A stretch of 40,881 nucleotides of DNA from Sediminispirochaeta sp. Lineage in GTDB: Bacteria > Spirochaetota > Spirochaetia > B11-G9. Location: assembly GCA_024763455.1 (NCBI GenBank), contig JANTFL010000010.1, forward strand, positions 1-40,881. Direction: 5' to 3'. Under the pieces are notes generated by a model. The model had not been told where the DNA came from. It did not search any database and saw only the letters and a list, made by a program, of their open reading frames with translations. Position 1 is the first letter of the stretch; every line of letters starts with the position of its first letter. Shown here in pieces: positions 31,989 to 40,785 of this stretch. The translations under genes and the position numbers were made by a program.

Positions 31989-32672
31989 ATGAATAAGCAG
32001 GAGAAGATCCTGATAGTCGAAGATGAATTAAAAATTGCCCGTTTTCTTGAATTGGAATTGGTGCATGAAGGTTATGAAGTTTCAATCGAAAATAACGGAC
32101 TAGATGGTTTGCAAAAGATTCAGAATGAGAGTTTTGAGCTCATTCTTTTAGATATTATGCTCCCGGGACTCAGCGGTTTGGAAGTGTGCCGAAGGATACG
32201 GAAGAACAGTAAAATACCCGTAATAATGCTAACGGCAAAAGGTGATATTACAGATAAGGTAATGGGGCTTGATATTGGTGCGGATGATTATTTGACCAAA
32301 CCATTTGAAATAGAGGAATTGCTGGCGCGCATCAGGGCTGCATTACGCCGTAATAAAACAAATGAACCGGAAATTGATGAGATTTTGGTTGGAGATCTAA
32401 TATTAAACAGGAAAACAAGAAGAATATTCAGAGGAACCGTGGAGATTGAACTGACCAAACGGGAGTTTGAACTTCTTGAGTTTCTTATGATAAACGAGGG
32501 AATAGTTATTAATCGGGAACAATTACTTGAGAAGGTGTGGGGGAGAAGGTACTACACTTCGACAAATTCCGTTGATGTTTATATACGGTATCTTCGTGAA
32601 AAAATAGACTCTGGACATAAAAAGAAGTACCTGCATACCGTTAGAGGCTTCGGTTATGTTATTCGTGCCTAA
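31989..32672 (+). CDS. OmpR/PhoB-family response regulator
   Basis: A 227-aa DNA-binding response regulator. The receiver has an acidic pocket (VEDE), phospho-acceptor Asp55 (LILLDIMLPG), Thr in MLTAKG and Lys in YLTKPFE. The OmpR-type winged helix closes the protein (LTKREFELLEFL, REQLLEKVWG, VDVYIRYLREKI, VRGFGYVIRA). It is paired with the kinase gene that starts 17 bases before its stop. Likely targets are the adjacent transporter operons, by position only. It is paralogous to, but clearly diverged from, the second regulator at 38611-39288. Confidence 0.94.
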   Translation: MNKQEKILIVEDELKIARFLELELVHEGYEVSIENNGLDGLQKIQNESFELILLDIMLPGLSGLEVCRRIRKNSKIPVIMLTAKGDITDKVMGLDIGADDYLTKPFEIEELLARIRAALRRNKTNEPEIDEILVGDLILNRKTRRIFRGTVEIELTKREFELLEFLMINEGIVINREQLLEKVWGRRYYTSTNSVDVYIRYLREKIDSGHKKKYLHTVRGFGYVIRA

Positions 32673-34077
32673 CCTTTTAAAGGGGAGAGTATCTGTTTCC
32701 CTTCGAATTGCTTTATACATAAGCATTGCTTTTTCTTTTATTCTTTTACTCATCAGCTTTTTGATTGTGAGCAGCGTACATATATTTTTACTAAAAGAAT
32801 CTGAACAATTCCTTATGTATAATAAAAATATTATCATAAACGAACTTTCCAACTCTCCCGGGAATGAAGTGGAGGCACTCACCGAACTTTCAGTTAGTAG
32901 AAACGTCCAGACGAGTTTGTACACTGCAGAAGGTTTCTTACTGTTTGTAAAAAACGAGATGTTCCCGGAAACACTTATTTCCGCTGACGGCATAGAGGAA
33001 ATCCGTCTCCCAGATAATCATGATATACCGGAAAATGACCATTACACACAAGAGGGAGATTTTAATGGGCTTCATTATATGGTACTCAGATATACTGTCC
33101 ACAATCTTTCCATCGGCAACAATTATATTATTCAAATAGCAAAAGATCTGTCTGAAGTGGACTATTTTATTGCAATTCTGTATAAATTCCTTATACTAAC
33201 CAATATTGCCGGACTAATTATAGCAGTTGCAGCGGGCTTCCTCATCAGCAGAAGAGTACTTCACCCAATCACACAAGTTACCGATACAGCATTACGCATA
33301 TCCGAAAAAGAATTAACTATGCGTATCCCGGTCACAGGCCCTGAAGATGAGCTTAATAAACTAGCTAAAGCTTTTAATGGAATGCTGAACAGACTTGACG
33401 ATTCTTTTAAACGGCAGAACAGATTTGTTTCCAACGCTTCCCATGAATTAAGAACCCCTCTATCCATTATAAACGGATACATTGGAATTTTATCCAGGTG
33501 GGGAATAGAGGATCCCCACGTACTTGCCGAATCGCTCGATGCAATAAGAGCAGAAACAAAGAGGATGGCTTCACTTATAGAAAAGCTCCTATTCCTTGCA
33601 AAAAATGCGGATGGAGGCATGCAACTCAGGAAAGAACCTGTTGATATGGGAATACTCTTCCAGGAGATTAAGAAAGACTCAGAACTTCTATTCCCTGAAA
33701 AAAAGTTCAATTTTAATATCGAACAGGGATGTATTGTTTTAGGCAGCAAAGATATGCTAAGGCAGATGCTGCTTGTTTTTCTGGACAATGAGGGAAAGTA
33801 TTGCAGCAAAGAAGGAACTGTTATATTTTCTCTTCACAGAGGCAAGGAGTCCATAGCAGTTATCATACAGGATGATGGGCCAGGAATGGAGCAAACCAAG
33901 ATTAAATATATTTTTGACCGCTTTTACCGTCTTGATGACGCCAGGGATAAAGCAAGCGGAGGTTCTGGGCTCGGTCTTTCTATTGCGAAAGAGATAATAG
34001 AACTCCATGGAGGTTCGGTCAATGTCAAGAGCAGCATAGGACAGGGAACTGTTTTTACCCTGAATTTTCCTTTATAA
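32656..34077 (+). CDS. EnvZ/PhoR-type sensor histidine kinase
   Basis: A 473-aa kinase paired with the preceding regulator. Helix 1 (about 17-46), an extracytoplasmic sensor of about 125 residues (acidic, no known domain), and helix 2 (about 172-198) are followed by HAMP (about 199-251). The H-box is RFVSNASHELRTPLSIINGY with His263. The HATPase has FLDNEGKYC (N-box), VIIQDDGPGM (G1), FDRFYR (F), and GGSGLGLSIAKEI (G2). I use ATG 32656, which overlaps the regulator by 17 bases; internal starts cannot be excluded. The N-box has Glu after Asn (NEGKY) where Ala is usual. A 247-bp gap follows it. Confidence 0.93.
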   Translation: MLFVPNLLKGRVSVSLRIALYISIAFSFILLLISFLIVSSVHIFLLKESEQFLMYNKNIIINELSNSPGNEVEALTELSVSRNVQTSLYTAEGFLLFVKNEMFPETLISADGIEEIRLPDNHDIPENDHYTQEGDFNGLHYMVLRYTVHNLSIGNNYIIQIAKDLSEVDYFIAILYKFLILTNIAGLIIAVAAGFLISRRVLHPITQVTDTALRISEKELTMRIPVTGPEDELNKLAKAFNGMLNRLDDSFKRQNRFVSNASHELRTPLSIINGYIGILSRWGIEDPHVLAESLDAIRAETKRMASLIEKLLFLAKNADGGMQLRKEPVDMGILFQEIKKDSELLFPEKKFNFNIEQGCIVLGSKDMLRQMLLVFLDNEGKYCSKEGTVIFSLHRGKESIAVIIQDDGPGMEQTKIKYIFDRFYRLDDARDKASGGSGLGLSIAKEIIELHGGSVNVKSSIGQGTVFTLNFPL

Positions 34078-34324
34078 AATCGAGCCCCATACAGAGTGAT
34101 ATTAGCAATGCTCTCACTGCAAAATAATACCCCTCCACCCATTCTCATAAAGATACTCCGATAATTTCCATTTAATCTATCTCCAATTTCTGCTGTCGTC
34201 CAAGCCCCCTTATACTATGGTTACCGCAATACCGTGTCAAGATTACTAAAAATAATTCCAGACTTAAACTGAGATTTACCTTGCTCGTATATATTTGGGA
34301 CAACTTTGAAATACGGAGTATATT
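34078..34324 (+). other. 247-bp intergenic region without a recognised gene
   Basis: This is the longest gap in the window apart from that holding the small RNA. It is A+T-rich in its second half (CGTATATATTTGG near 34287), where the promoter of the second transporter operon should lie, but no pair of boxes matches well enough to call. I see no good terminator after the kinase, no RNA gene and no open frame with a ribosome site. GGAG at 34314-34317 serves the ATPase ATG at 34325. Confidence 0.5.
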
Positions 34325-35068
34325 ATGGAACAATTTGCAGTAAAAACGAACGGCCTGACCCGATTATATGGAACTAATACAGCTGTTGAGCATCTGAATC
34401 TAAAAGTTCAAAAAGGGCAAATTTTTGGATTCCTTGGCCACAACGGTGCAGGGAAAACAACAACAATACGGATGTTAACAACGTTACTTTCCCCCACAGA
34501 TGGAAGCGCTGAAATATTTGGAGCAGACATTGTAAAAGAAAATTTGCAGGTGAGAAAAAAGATTGGGTATGTACCGGAAAATGTACATCTCTATAAAGAC
34601 TTAACAGTATGGGAAAATATGATGTTTTTTGCTGCTCTTTCAGGTGTACAAGAACCTGACCGGCGGATTCTGGAGATTCTTGAACGCATAGGGCATCCGG
34701 AATGGATAGACTTTAAAGTCGGAACTCTTTCAAAAGGGATGCGTCAGCGTATTGGTATTGCCCAGGCTCTTCTGCATAAACCATCACTTCTTTTTCTTGA
34801 TGAACCTGCCTCGGGACTTGATCCTGAGGGAACACGGGATATAGGAGATCTCATAGTTCAGCTGAACAGAGAGGAAGGGATCACTATTTTCATGAATACT
34901 CACCAATTGGGAGAGGTGGCAAAACTATGCACAAGTATTGGCATTTTAAATCACGGTCATATGGTAATAGCCGACTCGCTCGAAAATATTCTTAAAAAAT
35001 TTCCGGATCATGCATCTTTAGAGGATATTTATTTACAAATAGAAAAAGACAGGAAGGTTATTGTATGA
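34325..35068 (+). CDS. NatA/NosF-type ABC transporter ATPase
   Basis: A 247-aa ATPase of the ABC-2 transporter group. Walker A is GHNGAGKTT (38-46), the Q-loop is in YVPENVHLYKDLT, the signature is LSKGMRQRIGIAQALL, Walker B is LLFLDEPASGLDPEG, and the H-loop is MNTHQ. The signature LSKGMRQR, in place of LSGGQ, is common in this group. It lacks membrane segments and should power the two ABC-2 permeases encoded downstream. It overlaps the first permease gene by ATGA. The likely role is export or extraction linked to the periplasmic NEW3 protein of the same operon. Confidence 0.92.
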   Translation: MEQFAVKTNGLTRLYGTNTAVEHLNLKVQKGQIFGFLGHNGAGKTTTIRMLTTLLSPTDGSAEIFGADIVKENLQVRKKIGYVPENVHLYKDLTVWENMMFFAALSGVQEPDRRILEILERIGHPEWIDFKVGTLSKGMRQRIGIAQALLHKPSLLFLDEPASGLDPEGTRDIGDLIVQLNREEGITIFMNTHQLGEVAKLCTSIGILNHGHMVIADSLENILKKFPDHASLEDIYLQIEKDRKVIV

Positions 35069-36000
35069 ATACGATTATGGTGATAGCCAAAAGGGAATTT
35101 AAAAGTGTTTTTAGAAATAGATTGTTTGTTACCATCGCTCTATTATTCCTGGTTCTGTCTATCCTCTCTGTTTATATCGGAAGCTCAACCAAAAAAACAG
35201 AGATGAGGGTCTACAATGAACGAGTGGCTGCCCTTACGAATCAGGGATATTCTGACTTACCGCCTAAACCGGTCATTAACACACTTACCATATTGTTTAA
35301 CCTGACAGAATATATAAGCATCGTGGGGGCAATACTGGCGGTAGTTCTTGGTTACAATACGCTTATCAGTGAAAAGGAATCGGGGACTCTCAAACTTATT
35401 CTTTCCCGGCCGGTATATCGAGATTGGCTTATTACGGGAAAGTTATTGGGAAATGCAGCTGTTATCATCACCCTCATGGTACTTGTATTTGTTTTTAATA
35501 TTCTCCTTCTGATATTGGTTGGGGGTATATTACCGACAGGAATAGAGGTTTTAAGGCTATTTATTTTTATACTCCTGGGATTTTTCTATATGCTTATTTT
35601 TCTGAGTCTTTCCATCCTGCTTAGTATTCGTCTTTCCAACAGTTCAACGGTATTTATGGTATCCCTCGTTATATGGATGCTGTTCAGTTTTGTAATTCCG
35701 CAGATGGCTGATGCTGTTAAGTCGAACAGTACCGTAATCAATAGTATCTCAGGGACAGCGACAATGCTTCCACAGGATACGACAGCATCAAGAGTTATAG
35801 ATGCCCTCTCTCCTTACTACTATTTCAAGATTATGGGAGAGCGGCTGCTAGAAGCAGGGATAGATAACACTGTTGTTTCAATCAGTACTCTCCTTTTATC
35901 CAGCATGAAAACACTCTTTATATTAATCCTTCCGTCAGCAGTTTTCACAATAACTGGTTATATACTGTTTATGCGTGATGAAACCCTGGTTCTAGAATAG
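35065..36000 (+). CDS. ABC-2 type permease, copy 1 (NosY-like)
   Basis: A 311-aa membrane protein with about six helices. The start AKREFKSVFRNRLFVTIALL is the cytosolic coupling helix plus TM1. A loop of about 50 residues (YNERVAALTNQGYSDLPPKP) is external. The TM2 block is followed by SEKESGTLKLILSRPVYRDW, the family's ESGT/SRPV segment that faces the ATPase, then four further helices. It is clearly paralogous to the permease at 36830-37795 (shared FRNRLF, GTLxLILSRPVYRD and proline-rich loop). The two probably form a heteromeric channel with the ATPase. Confidence 0.9.
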   Translation: MNTIMVIAKREFKSVFRNRLFVTIALLFLVLSILSVYIGSSTKKTEMRVYNERVAALTNQGYSDLPPKPVINTLTILFNLTEYISIVGAILAVVLGYNTLISEKESGTLKLILSRPVYRDWLITGKLLGNAAVIITLMVLVFVFNILLLILVGGILPTGIEVLRLFIFILLGFFYMLIFLSLSILLSIRLSNSSTVFMVSLVIWMLFSFVIPQMADAVKSNSTVINSISGTATMLPQDTTASRVIDALSPYYYFKIMGERLLEAGIDNTVVSISTLLLSSMKTLFILILPSAVFTITGYILFMRDETLVLE

Positions 36001-36009
36001 AGGAATATT

Positions 36010-36807
36010 ATGAAAAACAAGGCTTTTACAATGTTTCTTCTTTTTTTTGCAGCCTCTGCCATGCATCTTTTTGCTGACAAAATTATACCAACCCGTCATA
36101 TTCGTGCAGGAGATAATACCCGGTATTTTTTTGAAATAGTGAATAGCACTGCAGAGGAACACACATATTCAATAAAAACAGTCAGCCCTGATAAATCAAT
36201 CAAGATCAAGGTTGAATCATCAAATAATACAAACGATGTGCAGAATTTCCTGATATCATCTGGTAAAAGAGGCGAAGTTACTGTTGAGGTAAGCTCTTTA
36301 CCCGAAACACCTGTTGGATGCTATGATGGAGAACTGCATGTCAAAAGAGATGACGGAAAATCTTACTCAATATCTTTTTCACTGACAGTAGAAAATCCAT
36401 ATATATTAAAGACAACAGGAGCTCCTGACAGAATAGATGTTTTTAGCGGGAAGGAGTTCTCCTTTAATGTAACGGTAATAAATTCCGGAGCTGCTCTACT
36501 CCACAATCTAATCTTTAAAATTGATGCACCGCCCAAGTGGATTATTATGTCAGAACCTAAAATTCTTGACCGCCTTGACCCGGGGAATAATGTAGTTATT
36601 AAAACTCGGGTCATAGTACCACCATCACAGGCTTCGGTTATTCAGTCAGTACCCTATCATATTGAATGCATGGAAACAGTCAGCTCAACAGGTACGCTAA
36701 CAGTCAAAGTTCAAAAAAGTCCGGAATATCTGATCACCGCTTTGGCAGTACTTGTCCTTGCTATTGCAGGAACTATTTTATTCTTCAAGAAAAAAGGACG
36801 CAGGTAA
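36010..36807 (+). CDS. Periplasmic NEW3-domain protein anchored by a C-terminal helix
   Basis: A 265-aa exported protein: signal peptide (about 1-22, ending HLFA-DK), then two beta-sandwich repeats, about 23-130 and 135-235. The second has the NEW3 (alpha-galactosidase-associated, COG1470) pattern VFSGKEFSFNVTVINSGAAL, then PPKWIIMSEP and LDPGNNVVIKTRVIVPP. A single C-terminal helix (about 240-258) with a basic tail (KKKGRR) holds it to the cytoplasmic membrane facing out. Proteins of this kind often accompany NosY-type ABC-2 transporters. It lies between two paralogous permease genes, which suggests that it works with them as the periplasmic part. Confidence 0.8.
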   Translation: MKNKAFTMFLLFFAASAMHLFADKIIPTRHIRAGDNTRYFFEIVNSTAEEHTYSIKTVSPDKSIKIKVESSNNTNDVQNFLISSGKRGEVTVEVSSLPETPVGCYDGELHVKRDDGKSYSISFSLTVENPYILKTTGAPDRIDVFSGKEFSFNVTVINSGAALLHNLIFKIDAPPKWIIMSEPKILDRLDPGNNVVIKTRVIVPPSQASVIQSVPYHIECMETVSSTGTLTVKVQKSPEYLITALAVLVLAIAGTILFFKKKGRR

Positions 36808-36829
36808 GTATGTATTACAGGAGGACATT

Positions 36830-37795
36830 ATGCGAAAATACAGCCCTATATTAATCATTGCAAAAAAAGAAGTGACCGATGCTTTTAGGAACCGTCTTTT
36901 TCTTGCATCTCTGCTGATGCTTGTTAGTCTCAGCCTTATCGCTATCGGTCTTGGTTCAGTAACTGTTCACAAGCACATTATTGAGTATCAGCAATCAGTA
37001 AAAATTTTAAAAGACCTGGGACGGACAGACATACCTCCCATGCCTTCCCTTAATCCGATTGCAGTATCAAAGAATTTTATTAATTATCTGGCCATGGTTG
37101 GCGGTTTGCTTGCAATAATCCTCGGTTTTTCCAGTATCAGAAAAGAAAAACAGGCAGGCACCCTCCAGCTTATACTCTCCCGCCCGGTATATAGGGATCA
37201 ACTGCTTGCAGGTAAGATCACAGGGAATGCATCGGTACTGGCTCTGCTCATGGTTGGAGTCGGGTTTGTTACATGGCTCGTTCTTCTCTTTATGGGAGGT
37301 GTTCAGCTGACTTCTGACCAAATTATTAAATTAATGCTGACCATGGGTATGTCCTGGCTCTATTTGCTGGTTTTCTTCATGGTTTCATTCTTTTTTAGCC
37401 TGTGGGTACGATTCGACAATCAAGCCCTCCTTTTTACTATAATTGTTTGGCTTGTATTTGCTTTTATCCTCCCTCAAATCGGCGATACCATGGATCTTGA
37501 CAATCAAATTCCCGGAGGATTCTTTACAAGCCTTGGGCTTGATAATGCAGGAGAAAAGGCTGCTCTTGCAAAATTCAGAAATTATGAAAGCATTAGAGGC
37601 GGACTGGAACAACTCTCGCCAACCAAACATTATGAGCGTGTCAGCTTTGCTTTGCTGGGTATAAAGCCCCAATTTATTCCGAACACATGGGCAGAAATTC
37701 TGCAGATAAAATTAATCGATATAATGGGACTCCTGGTCCCAATAGTTTTACTGATAAGTGCATCTTTTATGGTCTTTTTAAGACGTGAAACCTGA
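36830..37795 (+). CDS. ABC-2 type permease, copy 2 (NosY-like)
   Basis: A 321-aa membrane protein from ATG 36830, which has GGAGG 5 bases upstream; the frame is open from 36752 inside the NEW3 gene, but that extension has no family support. It follows the same plan as copy 1: AKKEVTDAFRNRLFLASLLM, an external loop with a Pro-rich end (DLGRTDIPPMPSLNP), KEKQAGTLQLILSRPVYRDQ, then the remaining helices. The final outside loop before the last helix is longer than in copy 1. Both copies share a single ATPase gene, so a heterodimeric permease is the simplest reading. Confidence 0.9.
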   Translation: MRKYSPILIIAKKEVTDAFRNRLFLASLLMLVSLSLIAIGLGSVTVHKHIIEYQQSVKILKDLGRTDIPPMPSLNPIAVSKNFINYLAMVGGLLAIILGFSSIRKEKQAGTLQLILSRPVYRDQLLAGKITGNASVLALLMVGVGFVTWLVLLFMGGVQLTSDQIIKLMLTMGMSWLYLLVFFMVSFFFSLWVRFDNQALLFTIIVWLVFAFILPQIGDTMDLDNQIPGGFFTSLGLDNAGEKAALAKFRNYESIRGGLEQLSPTKHYERVSFALLGIKPQFIPNTWAEILQIKLIDIMGLLVPIVLLISASFMVFLRRET

Positions 37796-37853
37796 AAAAA
37801 TAAGTATTTGCCATAAGGCAAATCCAAAACATATGAATTACAAGGAGTACAGT

Positions 37854-38531
37854 ATGAACAAAAAAAGAATTACGTTAATGGCATTTTTAATTCTTATCAC
37901 AGCTATGTTGGTTTATGCCAACGGATCGATGGATACATCAGGCAAGGGAAATAATCCTTCTGCCGGGACCTCCATAAGTCAGCCGAAACAGGACACTGAT
38001 GGTGATGGTATCCCGGATTCAGCGGAAAAAACATTCGGAACCAATCCTATGAATCCGGATACAGATGGTGACGGGATGAACGATCTTAAAGACCCTAAAC
38101 CTCTATACACCGATAATCCTATTAAAAAACAAGGTGAAAAAAAGGGTTTTGTCATTAAACAGATTCTGGTGGAGAACAATGTGGATGCGAGTGGCAGAGC
38201 TGCTCCGGATCATCTTGAGCTGAAAGTAACGAATACCAGTGGTAATAATTTAACCGGTTTTGATATTTACTATTCAATTAAAGATTTGAAAACCGGAGAA
38301 ACACAAGCTTATTACCAAAAATTACCCGGCTTCAACTTGAAAGCAGGTGAAACGAAAGCATTGAATCTGGATACTTCCGGTAAACAAGATCACTACCCGG
38401 TAAATCCCAACAGTATGTATTATAATAGCCAGAATAAAATGAGAGTTATTGCTTTCATTCACAGTGAAGGGTATGCTGTTCAGACTGCAACGGTAGATAA
38501 AGATGCCGGAGGGACTGAAGCAGCAGATTAA
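37854..38531 (+). CDS. Secreted protein with thrombospondin type-3 calcium-binding repeats
   Basis: A 225-aa exported protein from ATG 37854 (AAGGAG 7 bases upstream; the frame is open from 37785). A signal peptide (MNKKRITLMAFLILITAMLV-YANG) is followed by a Ser/Gly/Lys-rich spacer. Two TSP3-type calcium loops come next (DTDGDGIPDSAEKTFGTNP and DTDGDGMNDLKDP, about 46-83), then a beta-rich domain (about 95-210: APDHLELKVTNTSGNNLTGF, DIYYSIKDLKTGETQAYYQK) that resembles a small Ig-like fold but is not recognised. It sits between the second transporter and the second two-component pair. A surface or periplasmic calcium-dependent role is likely; the exact job is unknown. Confidence 0.75.
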   Translation: MNKKRITLMAFLILITAMLVYANGSMDTSGKGNNPSAGTSISQPKQDTDGDGIPDSAEKTFGTNPMNPDTDGDGMNDLKDPKPLYTDNPIKKQGEKKGFVIKQILVENNVDASGRAAPDHLELKVTNTSGNNLTGFDIYYSIKDLKTGETQAYYQKLPGFNLKAGETKALNLDTSGKQDHYPVNPNSMYYNSQNKMRVIAFIHSEGYAVQTATVDKDAGGTEAAD

Positions 38532-38563
38532 TATTCAGAGCAGCTGTATATTTTAAGGTCTGT

Positions 38564-38586
38564 TTCGGCGGGAGGATCCTGCCGAA
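38564..38586 (+). other. Strong hairpin without U-tract ahead of the second two-component pair
   Basis: TTCGGCGGGA (38564-38573) pairs with TCCTGCCGAA (38577-38586) around a GGA loop, 10 bp with one G-U pair. No T-run follows, so it is not a standard terminator. It lies in the 79-bp gap between the TSP3 gene and the regulator, 24 bases before the ATG, and could affect processing, partial termination or translation of the downstream message. Function unknown. Confidence 0.5.
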
Positions 38587-38610
38587 GCGGTACTATTCTG
38601 GAGGAAGCAA

Positions 38611-39288
38611 ATGCGTGTTCTGGTTGTAGAAGATGAACTCCGTATGTCGGACTTGATTCGGCAGGGTCTGGAAGAAGATGGTTATGCCGTTGATACTGTG
38701 GATAATGGAAAGGATGTTTTCTTTTGGGTTGAAAGTACTTCCTATGACTATATTGTGTTGGACATTATGCTTCCCGGTATGGATGGCATTTCTGTCTGCA
38801 GTAAGTTGAGGAAACAGGGATATACAATGAATATTCTCATACTTACTGCCAGAGATGCTGTCAGTGACCGTGTCTCAGGCCTTGACGCTGGTGCAGACGA
38901 CTACCTGGTAAAACCATTCGCTATTGAAGAACTAACTGCACGGCTAAGAGCTTTGAGCCGCCGTATAGGACCGCAGAAAACGGTAACATTGCAAGTCAGT
39001 GATCTCATATTAAACACTGCCACAAAACGCGCAATAAGAGGGAATAGGGAAATACCAACACTAACATCCAAAGAGTATGTTCTACTTGAAACTCTTATGT
39101 ACTATCCTAATCAAGTATTAACCAGGGAACAAATAATTGAAAAGGTCTGGAATTGGGAATATGAATCAGAATCCAAACTTATTGAAGTATATATATCATC
39201 TTTAAGGAAAAAGATAGATAAGGATTCCAGTCAAAAGCTCATTCAAACCGTAAGGGGAATGGGCTATAGGATAAGCGGTAATGACTAG
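38611..39288 (+). CDS. OmpR/CusR-type response regulator
   Basis: A 225-aa response regulator. The receiver has VVEDEL, Asp51 (YIVLDIMLPGMDG), the Thr switch in ILTARD, and Lys in YLVKPFA. The winged helix is typical (LTSKEYVLLETLMYYPNQVL, TREQIIEKVWNWEYE, IEVYISSLRKKID, VRGMGYRISG). The phrasing of both domains is closer to CusR/QseB-like regulators than to the first regulator in this window. GGAGG lies 7 bases before the ATG. It overlaps the kinase start by 8 bases. Confidence 0.94.
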   Translation: MRVLVVEDELRMSDLIRQGLEEDGYAVDTVDNGKDVFFWVESTSYDYIVLDIMLPGMDGISVCSKLRKQGYTMNILILTARDAVSDRVSGLDAGADDYLVKPFAIEELTARLRALSRRIGPQKTVTLQVSDLILNTATKRAIRGNREIPTLTSKEYVLLETLMYYPNQVLTREQIIEKVWNWEYESESKLIEVYISSLRKKIDKDSSQKLIQTVRGMGYRISGND

Positions 39289-40642
39289 CCTGCGTACACA
39301 TCTTGTATTATGGACAATAATTATCGAGGCTCTACTCCTCACAGCCTTTGCGGGGACACTTCTTTTCTACATTTACAATTCCCAAACGAAACAAATTCAG
39401 GAAATACTTTCTCTGAGCGGTACTGAGCTTAATGCAATTGTTGATACCAATGGCAATGGTTTCTATGCATCTGATTTGGAATCATCAACTTTGAGCTCAA
39501 GAGGAGTTTTAGCTTGGATAATAAACCCCAAAGGGGAGGTAGGACTCACAATAGGCGTTAGTGAAAACCAGACGCTACCTCCAACCCTTCCGCCACTAAA
39601 TCAAAGCAGAGATTATACATTATCTGATGGATTAAAAGTACGAATACTCACAACTCCTCTACAGGAAGCTGACAGCGTTAAAGGAACAATTATTATCGCA
39701 TACCCTTTAACCGAAAGTCACCGTTTTATTACCCAAATAGAATTTGGAATACTAATTGCTGTTCCTCTTGCGCTTATTCTTTCAATTATTGGAGGCTTGT
39801 TTTTAACAAAGAAGGCAATGCTTCCAATTGCTTCAATTACTCATATAACAAAAAGAATAAATGCTTCTGATCTTGGCAAACGGATTGACATGGATTTGCC
39901 TGATGATGAAATAGGTCATCTTGGCACAACAATAAACGGCATGCTGGATCGTTTGGAAGCAGCATTTCAGCGTGAACGCCAGTTTACAGCAGATGTTTCT
40001 CATGAACTCCGTACCCCCTTAAGTTTATTAAAAACACAGCTCAGCCTGGCAAGATCCCGGCCCCGCGATATATCCACCCTCTATAAAATGATGCATGAAA
40101 TGGAGCATGATGTTGATCGCATGACTTCTCTTGTTAATGAAATGCTTACCCTATCCTCTGTTGAACAGAGCAAGGGACTACAATTTGAAACAATAAATAT
40201 TGATCTGATTCTTTCATCGGTTATTTCAAATTTCCAGGAATCAGCCCATAAGAAATCAGTCTCCATCATTAAAGAAAATTCCAATGTGAAAAATCTTGAA
40301 GTTAAAGGAAATCCTGAACAGCTTTATCGGGTTTTTTCAAATTTAGTTGAGAATGCACTGAAATATACACCAGCCGGGGGAATAATTAAAATATTAATAA
40401 AAAACAGTTATGATGGTATTAAAGTCATTATTGCAGATTCAGGGGTGGGAATTGAAAAATCACATCTTGCTTTTCTTTTTGACAGGTTTTACAGAGTAGA
40501 CAGTTCCCGCACACGCCAGTCCGGCGGTTTTGGTCTGGGGCTGGCTATTGTCAAGGCCATCGTTGAATCACATGGCGGCAGTATCTCGGTAGAGAGTACT
40601 CCCGGTAAAGGGACAAATTTTACCGTTTCTTTCAGAGAATGA
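39281..40642 (+). CDS. CusS/QseC-type sensor histidine kinase
   Basis: A 453-aa kinase paired with the preceding regulator. Helix 1 (about 8-32), an extracytoplasmic sensor of about 115 residues containing a Pro-rich TLPPTLPPL stretch, and helix 2 (about 153-176) are followed by HAMP (about 177-230). The H-box is FTADVSHELRTPLSLLKTQL with His241. The HATPase has FSNLVENALKYT (N-box), VIIADSGVGIE (G1), FDRFYRVD (F) and GGFGLGLAIVKAI (G2). The metal-responsive CusS group shares this plan, but no metal-binding cluster is evident. ATG 39281 overlaps the regulator by 8 bases. Confidence 0.93.
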   Translation: MTSLRTHLVLWTIIIEALLLTAFAGTLLFYIYNSQTKQIQEILSLSGTELNAIVDTNGNGFYASDLESSTLSSRGVLAWIINPKGEVGLTIGVSENQTLPPTLPPLNQSRDYTLSDGLKVRILTTPLQEADSVKGTIIIAYPLTESHRFITQIEFGILIAVPLALILSIIGGLFLTKKAMLPIASITHITKRINASDLGKRIDMDLPDDEIGHLGTTINGMLDRLEAAFQRERQFTADVSHELRTPLSLLKTQLSLARSRPRDISTLYKMMHEMEHDVDRMTSLVNEMLTLSSVEQSKGLQFETINIDLILSSVISNFQESAHKKSVSIIKENSNVKNLEVKGNPEQLYRVFSNLVENALKYTPAGGIIKILIKNSYDGIKVIIADSGVGIEKSHLAFLFDRFYRVDSSRTRQSGGFGLGLAIVKAIVESHGGSISVESTPGKGTNFTVSFRE

Positions 40643-40785
40643 GGGGCCATTACCTGGCAAATCGGACTACTGCCAGATAAAGCTCCCCGCTGCCCCCCCT
40701 GCAGAGGAGCCTAAACGCTATATCTGCAAATGAACTAACTGGAAGTGTTAATTTTGTATTTTCAATAAAGGAAAGGACAAATCTA

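Noticed and set aside
40643..40785. CTGGCA...TGCCAG hairpin as a terminator after the last kinase
   Set aside because: The stem has six pairs with an 11-base loop and no T-run follows.
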